Positions 1-7,022 of a stretch of DNA of 14,258 nt are shown here, in pieces; positions within the stretch are counted from its first letter, which is position 1; each line of letters opens with the position of its first letter. The notes below the pieces were generated by a model. The model searched no databases and had not been told where the DNA came from. It saw nothing but the letters and a program-made list of their open reading frames with translations. This stretch comes from CAYLJO01 sp964383905 (GTDB taxonomy: Bacteria > Acidobacteriota > Blastocatellia > Pyrinomonadales > Pyrinomonadaceae). The DNA is taken from the NCBI GenBank assembly GCA_964383905.1, contig CAYLJO010000163.1, positions 1 to 14,258 of the forward strand. Reading direction: 5' to 3'. The position numbers were made by a program, and so were the translations under genes.

Positions 1-241
1 GTGGGTGCTCGGCGTCGAGTAGGTAGCCGAAGACGGGCTGGGCCCACGGCAGCAGTAGCCCCGCACGGTAACGGGTCAGTCGCCCGCGCCGCATCCGCTC
101 CCCTATGAGCGTACGCTCATACTCAGCGACAGCACCGCGAATCTGGAGCAGGAGGTGTTCATGCGGTGTGTCGCCCAGCGGCTGGTCGAGGAACTCGACG
201 CGGCAGCCGACGCGCTCGAACTCTTCAAGCAGTATCATCAG
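1..241 (-). pseudogene. Serine recombinase fragment (resolvase domain)
   Basis: The minus strand is open from 241 off the left edge. It reads like the second half of a serine-recombinase catalytic domain: a GCRVEFLDQPLG stretch, then AEYERTLIGERMRRGR, which matches the helix after the catalytic core that starts the DNA-binding linker. The catalytic Ser with its VRxS motif should lie upstream, but an in-frame TAA at 242-244 and unrelated sequence cut the frame there, so the N-terminus is missing. The C-terminal part, which would include the recombinase and zinc-ribbon domains, lies outside the window and may be intact or not. It differs in sequence from the complete recombinase at 10359-12446. 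Family assignment is firm at the domain level; activity is very unlikely without the nucleophile. Confidence 0.75.
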
Positions 242-244
242 TTA

Positions 245-377
245 TCAGATCGTTTACCGAACAAAGCCTCGCAAACCAATTTTTTGTGCCTTCCGCGCTC
301 GTTCGGCACGCCTCCCGATAATGCGGCGCGGTGCCGGACGCGCATTGTTCCTGCGCTTGTCATGGCATCTCGTCTGC
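245..377. other. Gap without a recognisable gene
   Basis: Short open frames exist on both strands between the recombinase remnant and the SWIM gene, but none has a recognisable motif or a convincing ribosome binding site. I also see no clear terminator hairpin after the SWIM gene stop at 378. Confidence 0.4.
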
Positions 378-1253
378 TCATGAACCGAGAAACACGTCCA
401 GCCCGCGCTTGGAGGACTGGGCGTAGACCGGCTCGAGGGCTTCGAGGAAGCGCTCCGTGCCCCGCCAGAAGGGAAAGCTGCCGAGACGCTTCGGCAAAGC
501 GGCGGAGATGGGCGGGAGATTGATTTCGCCGAACAGATCAGTGGGCAGGTCGCCGCCACGCCAGAAGCTGTCGGCATTTGCCGCGATTGGCTCGCGCGGC
601 ATATCTGGCACCGCCGTCTGTACTTGCGGAGCGGAGGTTCGGGGGATGGCTCCCGCACCAGTCGTGCCTAGTAGTTCGATCAACTCTTCGCGGCTCAACC
701 CGCGCAAGCGGAAGATGAGGAAGGGATCGCGGTCGAACTCCTCGCCCAGCAGGTAGTAGACTGCCGCGATGTGTTTGCAGGGATTAGACCAGTCGGGGCA
801 TGAGCAGTTGGTTTCCAGGTCGCGCAGCTTCGCGGGGAAGAGTGACAGACCGGATACAGTGAATACCTGCTCGATCTCCTGTGGCATCTCGCCAGCCAGC
901 AGCTTGGCCGCGAAGAGGGCTTCGCGGGAGAGCGCCTGCGCGAGTCTCTTCCAGTCAGCCGCCGGCAAAGCTCTGACCTTGATAGTGATGTTGTACGGCC
1001 TTGAAGACGAGCCTTGCACCTTCGCTTTAACCGCGCCTTTGCTGATGTCAACATTCATCACCTGACCTTTGCGCGCATAGGAGCGTCCGCGATTGAGGCG
1101 CGCGCCGATGTCGAAACTTTCGAGCACTGCGATCCAGCGCTTGGCCCACCAGCTTTCGCCGAACGCGCCGCGCTTCGATTGCGCTTTGATGCCGCCTTTG
1201 ACCGCGCGCGGCCTTGTAGGCTCAAAGTAGTCCCAGTATCCCCAACGGCTCAT
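378..1253 (-). CDS. SWIM zinc-finger protein
   Basis: A 291-residue protein whose key feature is a SWIM zinc-binding motif, C-x-C-x6-C-x-H, with C150, C152, C159 and H161 (CSCPDWSNPCKH). SWIM domains are predicted to bind DNA or protein, and in bacteria they often occur beside or fused to SNF2-type helicases, which fits this location. The N-terminus (WGYWDYFEPTRPR, then a GxSWWAKRW stretch) resembles the usual start of this family. I chose ATG 1253 over the upstream in-frame start at 1313 because a GAGAGGAGAAAG ribosome site sits just before it and the 1313 start would lie inside the preceding gene. It is the last gene of a three-gene operon, starting 17 bases after the CcbP-like gene ends. 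The C-terminal 100 residues are low in recognisable features. Exact biochemical role is unknown. Confidence 0.88.
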   Translation of the reverse strand: MSRWGYWDYFEPTRPRAVKGGIKAQSKRGAFGESWWAKRWIAVLESFDIGARLNRGRSYARKGQVMNVDISKGAVKAKVQGSSSRPYNITIKVRALPAADWKRLAQALSREALFAAKLLAGEMPQEIEQVFTVSGLSLFPAKLRDLETNCSCPDWSNPCKHIAAVYYLLGEEFDRDPFLIFRLRGLSREELIELLGTTGAGAIPRTSAPQVQTAVPDMPREPIAANADSFWRGGDLPTDLFGEINLPPISAALPKRLGSFPFWRGTERFLEALEPVYAQSSKRGLDVFLGS

Positions 1254-1270
1254 ATAGTCTTTCTCCTCTC

Positions 1271-1606
1271 TTAGCCCACGCCCTCGCGCCACGCGAAGTA
1301 GGCTTCGATCCATTCATAGCCTTCGGGCCGCGGTCTGACGAATTCCAGCGAGTTGATGTCCACCGGGTACTTGCGTCCGTCTCGCTCACAAACGGCGAAC
1401 AGGCCATACCCCGCCTTCGGCCACTCGAAGCCGGTGACGACGACTTTCTCGCCGATAACTTTCGCATGAAACGGGCATTCCACGTTGTCCTCGATCATCG
1501 TCAGGAGGCCGGTGTGCTGCTCCTCTTCGCCGTAGCAATCAATCGTCGCTTCATCAATCAGCGCCGCTAGACGTGCGCGGTCTTTGTCCGATTTACGTTT
1601 CGCCAT
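1271..1606 (-). CDS. CcbP-like calcium-binding protein
   Basis: A 111-residue acidic protein. The central motif DCYGEEEQHTGLLTMIEDN followed by VECPFHAKVIGE matches the CcbP-type family (cyanobacterial calcium-binding protein, Pfam Calci_bind_CcbP), whose members carry a DAYxEEEQ...LEDNLxFPFxAK signature. In Anabaena CcbP buffers calcium during heterocyst formation; nothing in this window suggests that role. After it comes a beta-rich segment (VVVTGFEWP, then GLFAVCERDGRKYPVDI) that may be a small barrel for binding a partner. It is the middle gene between the SNF2 helicase (stop 26 bases upstream) and the SWIM protein. A TGAGGTG ribosome site precedes ATG 1606. The family call rests on the signature motif from memory; a function in regulating or scaffolding the helicase is inference from position only. 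Confidence 0.7.
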   Translation of the reverse strand: MAKRKSDKDRARLAALIDEATIDCYGEEEQHTGLLTMIEDNVECPFHAKVIGEKVVVTGFEWPKAGYGLFAVCERDGRKYPVDINSLEFVRPRPEGYEWIEAYFAWREGVG

Positions 1607-1632
1607 TTGTACACCTCAGGAGTTCAATCGGG

Positions 1633-4600
1633 CTACTCGGTGACCGCGTCTTCGCGCAACGCGAACAATTCCTTCAGCGCAGTAGTCGAGAGTTCCGTGA
1701 GCCAGCCCTCGCCTGCGCCGACAATCTTCGCAGCCAGTTCCTGCTTGCGCTCGATCATCTCGTCAATCTTCTCTTCGAGTGTGCCGGCGCAGAGAAACTT
1801 ATGCACCTGCACGTTCTTCCGCTGCCCGATGCGGAAGGCGCGGTCGGTCGCCTGATTCTCGACCGCCGGATTCCACCAGCGGTCGAAGTGGAAAACATGA
1901 TTCGCGGCGGTGAGGTTGAGGCCCGTGCCTCCGGCTTTAAGCGAGAGCAGAAAGACGCGCGGGACACCCTCCTCACTTTGAAAGCGTGAAACCATTTGGT
2001 CGCGCCGCTTCTTCGGCACTGCGCCGTGCAGGAAGAGCACTTCGTGGCCGAACGTCTCCTGCAAGTGGCGTTGAATAATCGCGCCCATCTCGGCGAACTG
2101 CGTGAAGACGAGTGAACGATCATCGGTGGCTAACACTTCTTCCAGCATTTCAGTTAGGCGGGCCAGCTTGCCCGAACGACCCCGTATCGCGGAGTTGTCG
2201 CCTAAGAACTGTGCTGGATGATTGCAGACCTGCTTCAATTTCGAGAGCGTGGCGAGCACGACGCCCTTGCGTTGGATACCTTCGGTTTCGTCCAGCGCCT
2301 CGCTCGCATCTTTGACCACCGCCGCGTAGAGCGAAGCCTGCTCTTTCGTGATCGTGCAGAAGACTTTCATCTCCATCTTCTCCGGCAGGTCGGAGATGAT
2401 CGTCTTATCTGTCTTCAGCCGGCGCAGGATGAAGGGTCCGGTCAGACTTTTCAATCTTTGCGTGGCCTCTTCGTCGCGGTTGGCCTGAATAGGCAGGAAG
2501 AAGTTGCGCTTGAACTGTGCGAGCGTGCCGAGGAAGCCGGGGTTGAGAAACTCCATGATGGACCACAGGTCGCCGACGTTGTTCTCGACGGGCGTGCCCG
2601 TCAGCGCGACGCGGTAGTCCGCAGCAAGAGCGCGCGCCGCCTGCGCCTGTTTAGTCTGCGGGTTCTTGATGTTCTGCGCCTCATCGAGAACGACGCCCTG
2701 CCAGTCCACCTCTTTGAGGAACTCGAAATCGCGGTGCAGGAGCGCATAACTAGAAAGCACCAGCGCGTGTTTCTCAGCCGCCTTCTGGAAAGCCTTGCCC
2801 TTGGTGCGCGTCAGGCCGTGATGCACCATCACGGGCAAGTTGGGCGTGAAGCGCGCGGCCTCCTTCTGCCAATTGCCGACCACGGACATCGGGCAGACCA
2901 CCAGAGTCGGGCGGCGACCGTTAGCTGACCACTCGCGTTGGATAAGCGCTAATGCCTGCGGCGTCTTGCCAAGGCCCATGTCGTCGGCCAGGCACGCGCC
3001 CAAACCCCAGCGGCGTAGGAAGCTGAGCCACGAAAGCCCGCGCACTTGATAAGGACGGAGCATCCCGCGAAAGTCATCCGGCGGGGCCAGATCTGCGAAC
3101 CCCTCGCGCCCTTCCAACTGCGCGAGCAGGTCACCGATCCAGCCCGTCGCCGTGACGCCAGCGAAACTGAAACGGCCTGGCGCTTCGGTACTCGCGCCCA
3201 GAGCCATCTGCACAATGTCGCGCACACGCGCACGGCCCCGCGCCCCTGTCTTCCAGAAGTCGAGCGCCGCCTGAATCTCTTCGGCGTTCAGCTCAACCCA
3301 CTGCCCGCGCAACTTGACGAGCGGAGACTTGAGCCGGGCGAGCATCTCCAACTCCGCGAGCGAGAGGCGCTCGTCGCCGAGCGCGATCTCCCAGTCGAAC
3401 TTGACGATCTCTTCGAGCGACATACCGCTCCCGCCCTGAAACTTCGGACTCTCGACTTGGGCGCGTGCCGTGAGTTTCAGCTTTGTTCCCTTGCGCGTCC
3501 ACCACGCAGGCAGCATCACGCCGAAGCCCGCCTGCTCCAGCAGCCACGCCTGCTCCGTCAGAAACTCGTGCGCGCCAGAGGCGTCCAACTCGTAGCCGCC
3601 GGGCGTCGCGGCTTTAAGGCTGTGCTCGACGCGCGGGCTGATCTTCGCCGCCTGCCCCAGGGCCGATAGTAGATACTCGCGCGGCCTGAACGACCCGCGC
3701 TTGAGGAGCGCCGCCTGTCGCCCTTTGGCATTCCAGACCTGCGTGGCAGGGATTATTAGGCTGGGGTCGTCTGCGGCTTGCAACAGGTAACGGACGTGCC
3801 ATGCGCCGCCGCCAGTCACGGGAGAAGAAGCCTTCGCCGCACCCTTTCGTCGTCGGGTCTCCTTGTTCTCCTCTTCAGGCTCTTCCAGCCGGAAGCAGAG
3901 GCGGAAGGGAGTCGCGGCTTGGGCGGTGATGGGGCGTTGCCACTCGCGCACCTGTTCGGCCAGCCGCGCCAACTCCGACACATCGGCGGTCATTGTCCCA
4001 TCGGCTGCGCGTAGAGCATGGAGCCACTGGTCGTGTACGCTCTCAAACCTCTCGGCCCTCTTTGTCTGCGGCCGTGAGCTGGTGGAATAACTAATCTGCG
4101 TGCCGGCTGAACGGATCAGTCCGTCCACGACCTCTGCGAGAAAATCAGAGAGTACGACGCTGGCCGGTAGGTCAGGCGGGTTCGCTTCTTCAGGGCCGGT
4201 CAACGCGCGGCAGGCGTGCGGCATAGCCGCCGCGAGCCGCGCGAACCGTTGCGTGTCAGCCCCTGCGAAGATCGGCTCCCAGCGGGCGCGCGGGGTCTCG
4301 CCTTTCAGATCAACGCCGGGGAGAAATGTCTGGCGCGCAACTATGCTGCTTGCAAACCTCATGGCCTGCGCCCAAAACGCGAGGTCCGCGCCGACGACGA
4401 CGCCCTGAGCTAAAGTCTCCCGGCCCACGCAAGAGCAGAGCAGATCAATCGCCTGTGCGGTCGGCAAGGCGAACGCCGTCATCTGCCAAGGGGCCAACTG
4501 CGCCCGCTCGCTCGCCTCCGTCGGTTGCGCGATGAGCGGGCTAGAGGCAATCGGGCGACCTTCGAGGGTCGGCAGCCAGATACTCACTGATTCTGTCGAA

Positions 4601-4806
4601 GCCTGGCGCGCAGGCAGGTCTATTATTGCTTCATGAAGCGAAGCCTTCAGCGCTTCGGCCCCGGCGTCAAACGGCAATATCGAGTCCCGCCGCGACGGCG
4701 CGACCGGTCGTCCGCGCCGTTTAGCGGAGGTGGCTTCATGCTCTGCGGGCTTTTCTCCCCAGAGCATGAAGCAGCTATTTCGGATTCCGGCGTGCAGGAG
4801 AATCAT
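1633..4806 (-). CDS. SNF2-family DNA helicase/ATPase
   Basis: A large superfamily 2 ATPase of the bacterial SNF2/HepA type, about 1057 residues from ATG 4806. The N-terminal half (to about residue 560) is the poorly characterised region these proteins carry before the motor. The motor motifs are all visible: Q-motif-like LRPYQVRGLSWLSFL, Walker A DDMGLGKT near residue 613, DEAQ box near 708, LTGTPVENN (motif III) near 735, then the C-terminal lobe with VFTQF, LLSLKAGGTGLNLT and FDRWWNPAVENQATDRAFRIGQ-type motifs V and VI near 970. This predicts ATP-driven translocation on duplex DNA or remodelling of protein-DNA complexes. I favour ATG 4806 (MILLHAGIRNSCFMLWGE) since relatives begin with MIVLHA and end that block with LWGE; a TTG at 4854 is in frame but adds unconserved residues. 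No strong ribosome site is seen. It is first in an operon with the CcbP-like and SWIM genes. Confidence 0.93.
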   Translation of the reverse strand: MILLHAGIRNSCFMLWGEKPAEHEATSAKRRGRPVAPSRRDSILPFDAGAEALKASLHEAIIDLPARQASTESVSIWLPTLEGRPIASSPLIAQPTEASERAQLAPWQMTAFALPTAQAIDLLCSCVGRETLAQGVVVGADLAFWAQAMRFASSIVARQTFLPGVDLKGETPRARWEPIFAGADTQRFARLAAAMPHACRALTGPEEANPPDLPASVVLSDFLAEVVDGLIRSAGTQISYSTSSRPQTKRAERFESVHDQWLHALRAADGTMTADVSELARLAEQVREWQRPITAQAATPFRLCFRLEEPEEENKETRRRKGAAKASSPVTGGGAWHVRYLLQAADDPSLIIPATQVWNAKGRQAALLKRGSFRPREYLLSALGQAAKISPRVEHSLKAATPGGYELDASGAHEFLTEQAWLLEQAGFGVMLPAWWTRKGTKLKLTARAQVESPKFQGGSGMSLEEIVKFDWEIALGDERLSLAELEMLARLKSPLVKLRGQWVELNAEEIQAALDFWKTGARGRARVRDIVQMALGASTEAPGRFSFAGVTATGWIGDLLAQLEGREGFADLAPPDDFRGMLRPYQVRGLSWLSFLRRWGLGACLADDMGLGKTPQALALIQREWSANGRRPTLVVCPMSVVGNWQKEAARFTPNLPVMVHHGLTRTKGKAFQKAAEKHALVLSSYALLHRDFEFLKEVDWQGVVLDEAQNIKNPQTKQAQAARALAADYRVALTGTPVENNVGDLWSIMEFLNPGFLGTLAQFKRNFFLPIQANRDEEATQRLKSLTGPFILRRLKTDKTIISDLPEKMEMKVFCTITKEQASLYAAVVKDASEALDETEGIQRKGVVLATLSKLKQVCNHPAQFLGDNSAIRGRSGKLARLTEMLEEVLATDDRSLVFTQFAEMGAIIQRHLQETFGHEVLFLHGAVPKKRRDQMVSRFQSEEGVPRVFLLSLKAGGTGLNLTAANHVFHFDRWWNPAVENQATDRAFRIGQRKNVQVHKFLCAGTLEEKIDEMIERKQELAAKIVGAGEGWLTELSTTALKELFALREDAVTE

Positions 4807-4884
4807 GCGGACGCTGTGAGTTTGCAAGAGACGCGAAACCTCAGTCGAAGGCAAGCCACTCTCATCTGCCGAGCGGCTATGGCT

Positions 4885-5205
4885 TCAGGCCGCGGCGTCC
4901 ACGTCCTCGAACTGGTTGATGCGCACCGAGCCTTCGGGGAAACGCGCCGTGATCTCAAGTTCCCCGCCCATCGCGCGCACGAACTCCCTGAGTGTGCTGA
5001 CGTACATATCTGCGCGCCGCTCTAGCTTTGAGACCGCAGCTTGATTGACGTTGAGCGTTTTGGCTAACTCTTCTTGCGTCAGCTTGCGAGCCGCGCGCAG
5101 TTCCTGAAGCGGCATCTCCGCGATCAACTGCTTCGCTTTCTCTTCGGAGCGGGTGCGCGATGCCGGCGACATCTTACGCTCTAATATCTTGAACGATTTA
5201 GCCAT
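4885..5205 (-). CDS. higA: HigA-like antitoxin (XRE helix-turn-helix)
   Basis: A 106-residue protein with a Cro/CI-type helix-turn-helix at about residues 36-63 (ELRAARKLTQEELAKTLN, then NQAAVSKLERR), followed by the MYVSTLREFVRAMGGELEI segment typical of antitoxins paired with HigB/Gp49-type toxins. Such antitoxins bind the toxin and repress their own promoter. ATG 5205 has a GGGAGG ribosome site 8 bases upstream. The in-frame start at 5286 would run through the toxin gene in a different frame and is rejected. The start overlaps the end of the frame-corrected toxin by 8 bases, a normal arrangement for a toxin-first pair. The protein looks intact, unlike its partner. The SNF2 operon begins 78 bases downstream on the same strand, so read-through is possible. 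Confidence 0.88.
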   Translation of the reverse strand: MAKSFKILERKMSPASRTRSEEKAKQLIAEMPLQELRAARKLTQEELAKTLNVNQAAVSKLERRADMYVSTLREFVRAMGGELEITARFPEGSVRINQFEDVDAAA

Positions 5206-5564
5206 CGAGTAAACCCTCCCTCTGCAAAGTGACGAGGTGATCGTCGTAAATCTTGAAGGCTTCGCGGAACGAAGGTTTCGTACCATCTGTCATCACCGGT
5301 CTTGTTCCCTCCGATTAGCAGTATCGCCACTCGGCGCGGATCGAAAGCGTAAAGCACCCGATAGGGCTGCCCCGCATGTTGGATTCTCAGTTCGCGCATA
5401 TGCGTATGCTTCGAGCCTTTGATGTCGGACGAATGCGGGTATTTCAGCGTCGGCCCAAACCCTCTCAAAAGCAGCACGATGGCGCGCACATCCTCCTGCT
5501 CGCCTTCATCGAGTTCGTTCCACCACTCCTCGAACTCATCCGTATATTCGACCTCCCATTCCAC
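5181..5564 (-). CDS. higB: HigB-like RelE-family toxin, C-terminus frameshifted
   Basis: The first 100 residues match the HigB/Gp49 toxin family (RelE fold ribonucleases that cleave mRNA on the ribosome): EVEYTDEFEEWWNEL at the start, HMRELRIQ, PYRVLYAFDPRRVAILL and the GGNKTGDDRWYETFV core. After FVP the reading frame departs from the family and ends at TAG 5181 deep inside the antitoxin. In the neighbouring frame the sequence continues REAFKIYDDHLVTLQREGLL and stops at TAA 5198-5200, overlapping the antitoxin start exactly as expected. One extra base near 5266-5270 (GTTCCGCG read where GTTCGCG would fit) explains it. Start is GTG 5564, with no ribosome site. Either the toxin is inactivated while the antitoxin survives, or this is a sequencing error. 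Most catalytic-core residues lie before the shift, so partial activity cannot be excluded. Confidence 0.85.
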   Translation of the reverse strand: MEWEVEYTDEFEEWWNELDEGEQEDVRAIVLLLRGFGPTLKYPHSSDIKGSKHTHMRELRIQHAGQPYRVLYAFDPRRVAILLIGGNKTGDDRWYETFVPRSLQDLRRSPRHFAEGGFTRWLNRSRY

Positions 5565-5570
5565 GAAGGG

Positions 5571-5598
5571 AATATAACATAGATGGAATAGATGTCAA
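5571..5598 (-). promoter_or_regulatory. Predicted sigma70-type promoter for higBA
   Basis: On the minus strand TTGACA (5598-5593), a perfect -35 consensus, is followed after 16 bases by TATATT (5576-5571), a near-consensus -10. The expected transcription start, about 7 bases downstream, falls on or within a few bases of the GTG start codon at 5564, which also lacks a ribosome binding site. This suggests a leaderless transcript. The call is by consensus match only. Confidence 0.6.
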
Positions 5599-5883
5599 GG
5601 ATCAGCTCTCATCGGCTGTGTTGCATCTATGAAGCAGGCATGGTTGTCAAGAGAAAAAAGACAACACCTCACCTACAAGCGGCTGCAGCCGCCTTTCTCC
5701 ATTACTCTTTCCTGGGACATGAGATCGCATCGATCAAAATGGTATCTAACGTTCCTCTTCGGATCAGAGGGTCGAGCCGCGATCAATCATCTATTCGAGC
5801 ACCCCTCCGGCTCATGAGGATTGCTTCGCACTCCCTTTGCAGGGAGGACCGCTCTCCCAATCAAAAACTCAGGCATCTGCTGC
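5599..5883. other. Non-coding stretch between higBA and IS110 remnant
   Basis: No convincing gene is seen. It contains a perfect 14-base palindrome GCGGCTGCAGCCGC (5679-5692), a small GTTGTC/GACAAC hairpin (5643-5648 with 5660-5665), and the left copy of a 10-base inverted repeat TGTGTTGCAT (5617-5626) whose partner is at 5886-5895. It could be the right flank of the IS110 element or a small non-coding element. Confidence 0.4.
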
Positions 5884-5895
5884 CTATGCAACACA
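5617..5895. repeat. Pair of 10-base inverted repeats bounding 279 bp
   Basis: TGTGTTGCAT at 5617-5626 and its exact reverse complement ATGCAACACA at 5886-5895. Both repeats are followed inward by an AGCAG block at slightly different spacing. The right repeat overlaps the stop codon of the IS110 fragment. The layout would fit a small non-autonomous element inserted at the end of the transposase gene, but no clear target duplication is seen and chance is not excluded. Confidence 0.35.
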
Positions 5896-6425
5896 CCGGG
5901 TAGACCGATCTTCGACACCTCGACGGACAAACTCCGCATAACCCATCCCATCTCGCAGCATGATGTAGCTCCGCACCAGGAGCTTTCGTGCGACGGCCAC
6001 TTTCGCCTGAGACTTCTCCTTCCTCTTCAGCAGCCGGTGGTAGAAGGTCTTTAACTCCTGATCCCCTCTGACTGCTGTCTGCGCCCCCTCGACGAGCAAG
6101 TACCGAAGCAGCCGGCAGCCGGCCTTACTGATCGGCCCGTAGTGTCTCCTCTCGGCCGAGGAGCGCTCCACCGGGTCCAGCCCGACGTAGGCCACTACTT
6201 TGCGGGCTGTCGGGAAACGGCTCACGTCCCCGAGAGTGTGCACCAAGGCCAGAGATGTCAGCAGCCCCACCCCTGGGTGGGTCTGTAACCTCAGGACCAC
6301 ATCGTCCTGCAAGGCTCACTCTTTAAGCCACTTCTCCACACAGGTGACCTTTTCGTTAAGGGCGTCCAGTGGCTTGAGCCATTCGTCGCGTTGCTGGCCG
6401 AGTACCGGAGTCAGTGCCAATGACT
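5884..6425 (-). pseudogene. IS110-family transposase, C-terminal remnant with internal stop
   Basis: The minus strand from about 6425 encodes the C-terminal half of an IS110-type transposase: LTPVLGQQRDEWLKPLDALN, then after a stop, DDVVLRLQTHPGVGLLTSLA, ARKVVAYVGLDPVERSS, GPISKAGCRLLRYLLVEGAQ and the KVAVARKLLVRSYIMLRDG tail. These are hallmarks of the Transposase_20 domain that carries the catalytic Ser region. An in-frame TGA at 6316-6318 interrupts the sequence where relatives have an ordinary residue. The N-terminal RuvC-like DEDD domain is absent; at about 6425 the sequence changes to the end of the small-protein operon. The element is therefore truncated and dead. Any bridge-RNA region belonging to it would lie outside the remaining coding part, and I cannot identify one. 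Confidence 0.82.
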
Positions 6426-6588
6426 CTCATCTTCGTCCATGCTCGCAGCCTCCTGCTGGCGCCGTTTAATGTCCCGCAGCAAGGCCCTCAGCTCGTCGTC
6501 GGGGAAAGAAAGCTTTTCAGTACGGCTGCTGTAGACCAGTCGAAAATTGTGCTGGCGCGCCCGGCTCTGATTCTTCGGGGGAACTCAC
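6411..6588 (-). pseudogene. Unrecognised small operon gene, frameshifted and truncated by IS110
   Basis: A GTG at 6588, two bases after the stop of the helix-turn-helix gene, opens the frame VSSPEESEPGAPAQF. That frame soon stops, but removing one T from the TTTT run (minus strand, 6543-6546) joins it to a long open frame reading FRLVYSSRTEKLSFPDDELR, then ALLRDIKRRQQEA, up to about 6425, where IS110 sequence begins; the run-on stop is TGA 6411-6413. The spacing to the upstream gene continues the tight coupling of this operon, which supports the reconstruction. I do not recognise the family. The charged, helix-prone C-terminal stretch is all that can be described. The gene has lost its end and probably its frame. 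Confidence 0.45.
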
Positions 6589-6589
6589 C

Positions 6590-6790
6590 TCACGGCCGCC
6601 TTTCCCCACTTTTTACTGCCCGCCGTTCGCCGCCTTCTTCTTTGCCTTCGGTGTAATACCTAAGCTTTTCCCGGCTGAGCCCCAGCATAGTGGCGGCTAC
6701 ACTCAGGGGGATGAGCTCCGTCTCCGGGTCCGGCCTGACGCCTTCGGCGCCCGGGCGTGCGCGGTGAGTTGCTGTGCTGTGTTTGCTCAC
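6590..6790 (-). CDS. Small helix-turn-helix protein
   Basis: A 66-residue protein starting at GTG 6790. The core LIPLSVAATMLGLSREKLRYY (about residues 27-47) reads as a MerR/excisionase-type helix-turn-helix: hydrophobic first helix, AATMLGLS turn, then a recognition helix with RExLRYY. The rest is basic and low in features (a GERRAVKSGERR tail). The start codon overlaps the stop of the preceding gene by four bases (GTGA), so translation is probably coupled. The downstream gene begins two bases after its stop. Context makes it a candidate DNA-binding regulator of the small-protein operon, but a nucleoid or phage-type function is equally possible. The frame is short and the call rests on one motif and on the coupling. 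Confidence 0.55.
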   Translation of the reverse strand: MSKHSTATHRARPGAEGVRPDPETELIPLSVAATMLGLSREKLRYYTEGKEEGGERRAVKSGERRP

Positions 6791-6925
6791 TCCTTGTTGC
6801 CTTTCTTCAGTTCTTTGAGCAGGCTCAAGGCCAAACGCAGGCGGTCGATCGCTCCGGAGTGACTGAAGTCGGAGAAATCATCGTAGCGTAAGAGTTTGAT
6901 AAATACGCAGTTGAATGAGGTAATC

Positions 6926-6942
6926 CACCAGTTCGACTGGTG
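6926..6942 (+). repeat. IS200/IS605 left-end hairpin
   Basis: A 6-base stem (CACCAG/CTGGTG) with a TTCGA loop. TnpA proteins recognise such imperfect subterminal hairpins in single-stranded DNA. Confidence 0.65.
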
Positions 6943-7022
6943 AGACTTGAAGAGCTTTGAGCGATCCGGCCATAGAATTCTCCAAAGGTGGCCTTGATGA
7001 GTGACACCAAAGGAGAATCCAT

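Noticed and set aside
2218..2928. Plus-strand open frame of 236 codons inside the helicase gene (and another at 3046-3669)
   Set aside because: Both are antisense shadows of the SNF2 motor and N-terminal regions in GC-rich DNA, with no recognisable domain.
6881..6973. Minus-strand reading frame MAGSLKALQVSPVELVDYL through the IS200 left end
   Set aside because: It looks protein-like but spans the element's hairpin and boundary, ends just outside it, and has no ribosome site; the restored 60-residue gene explains the flank better.
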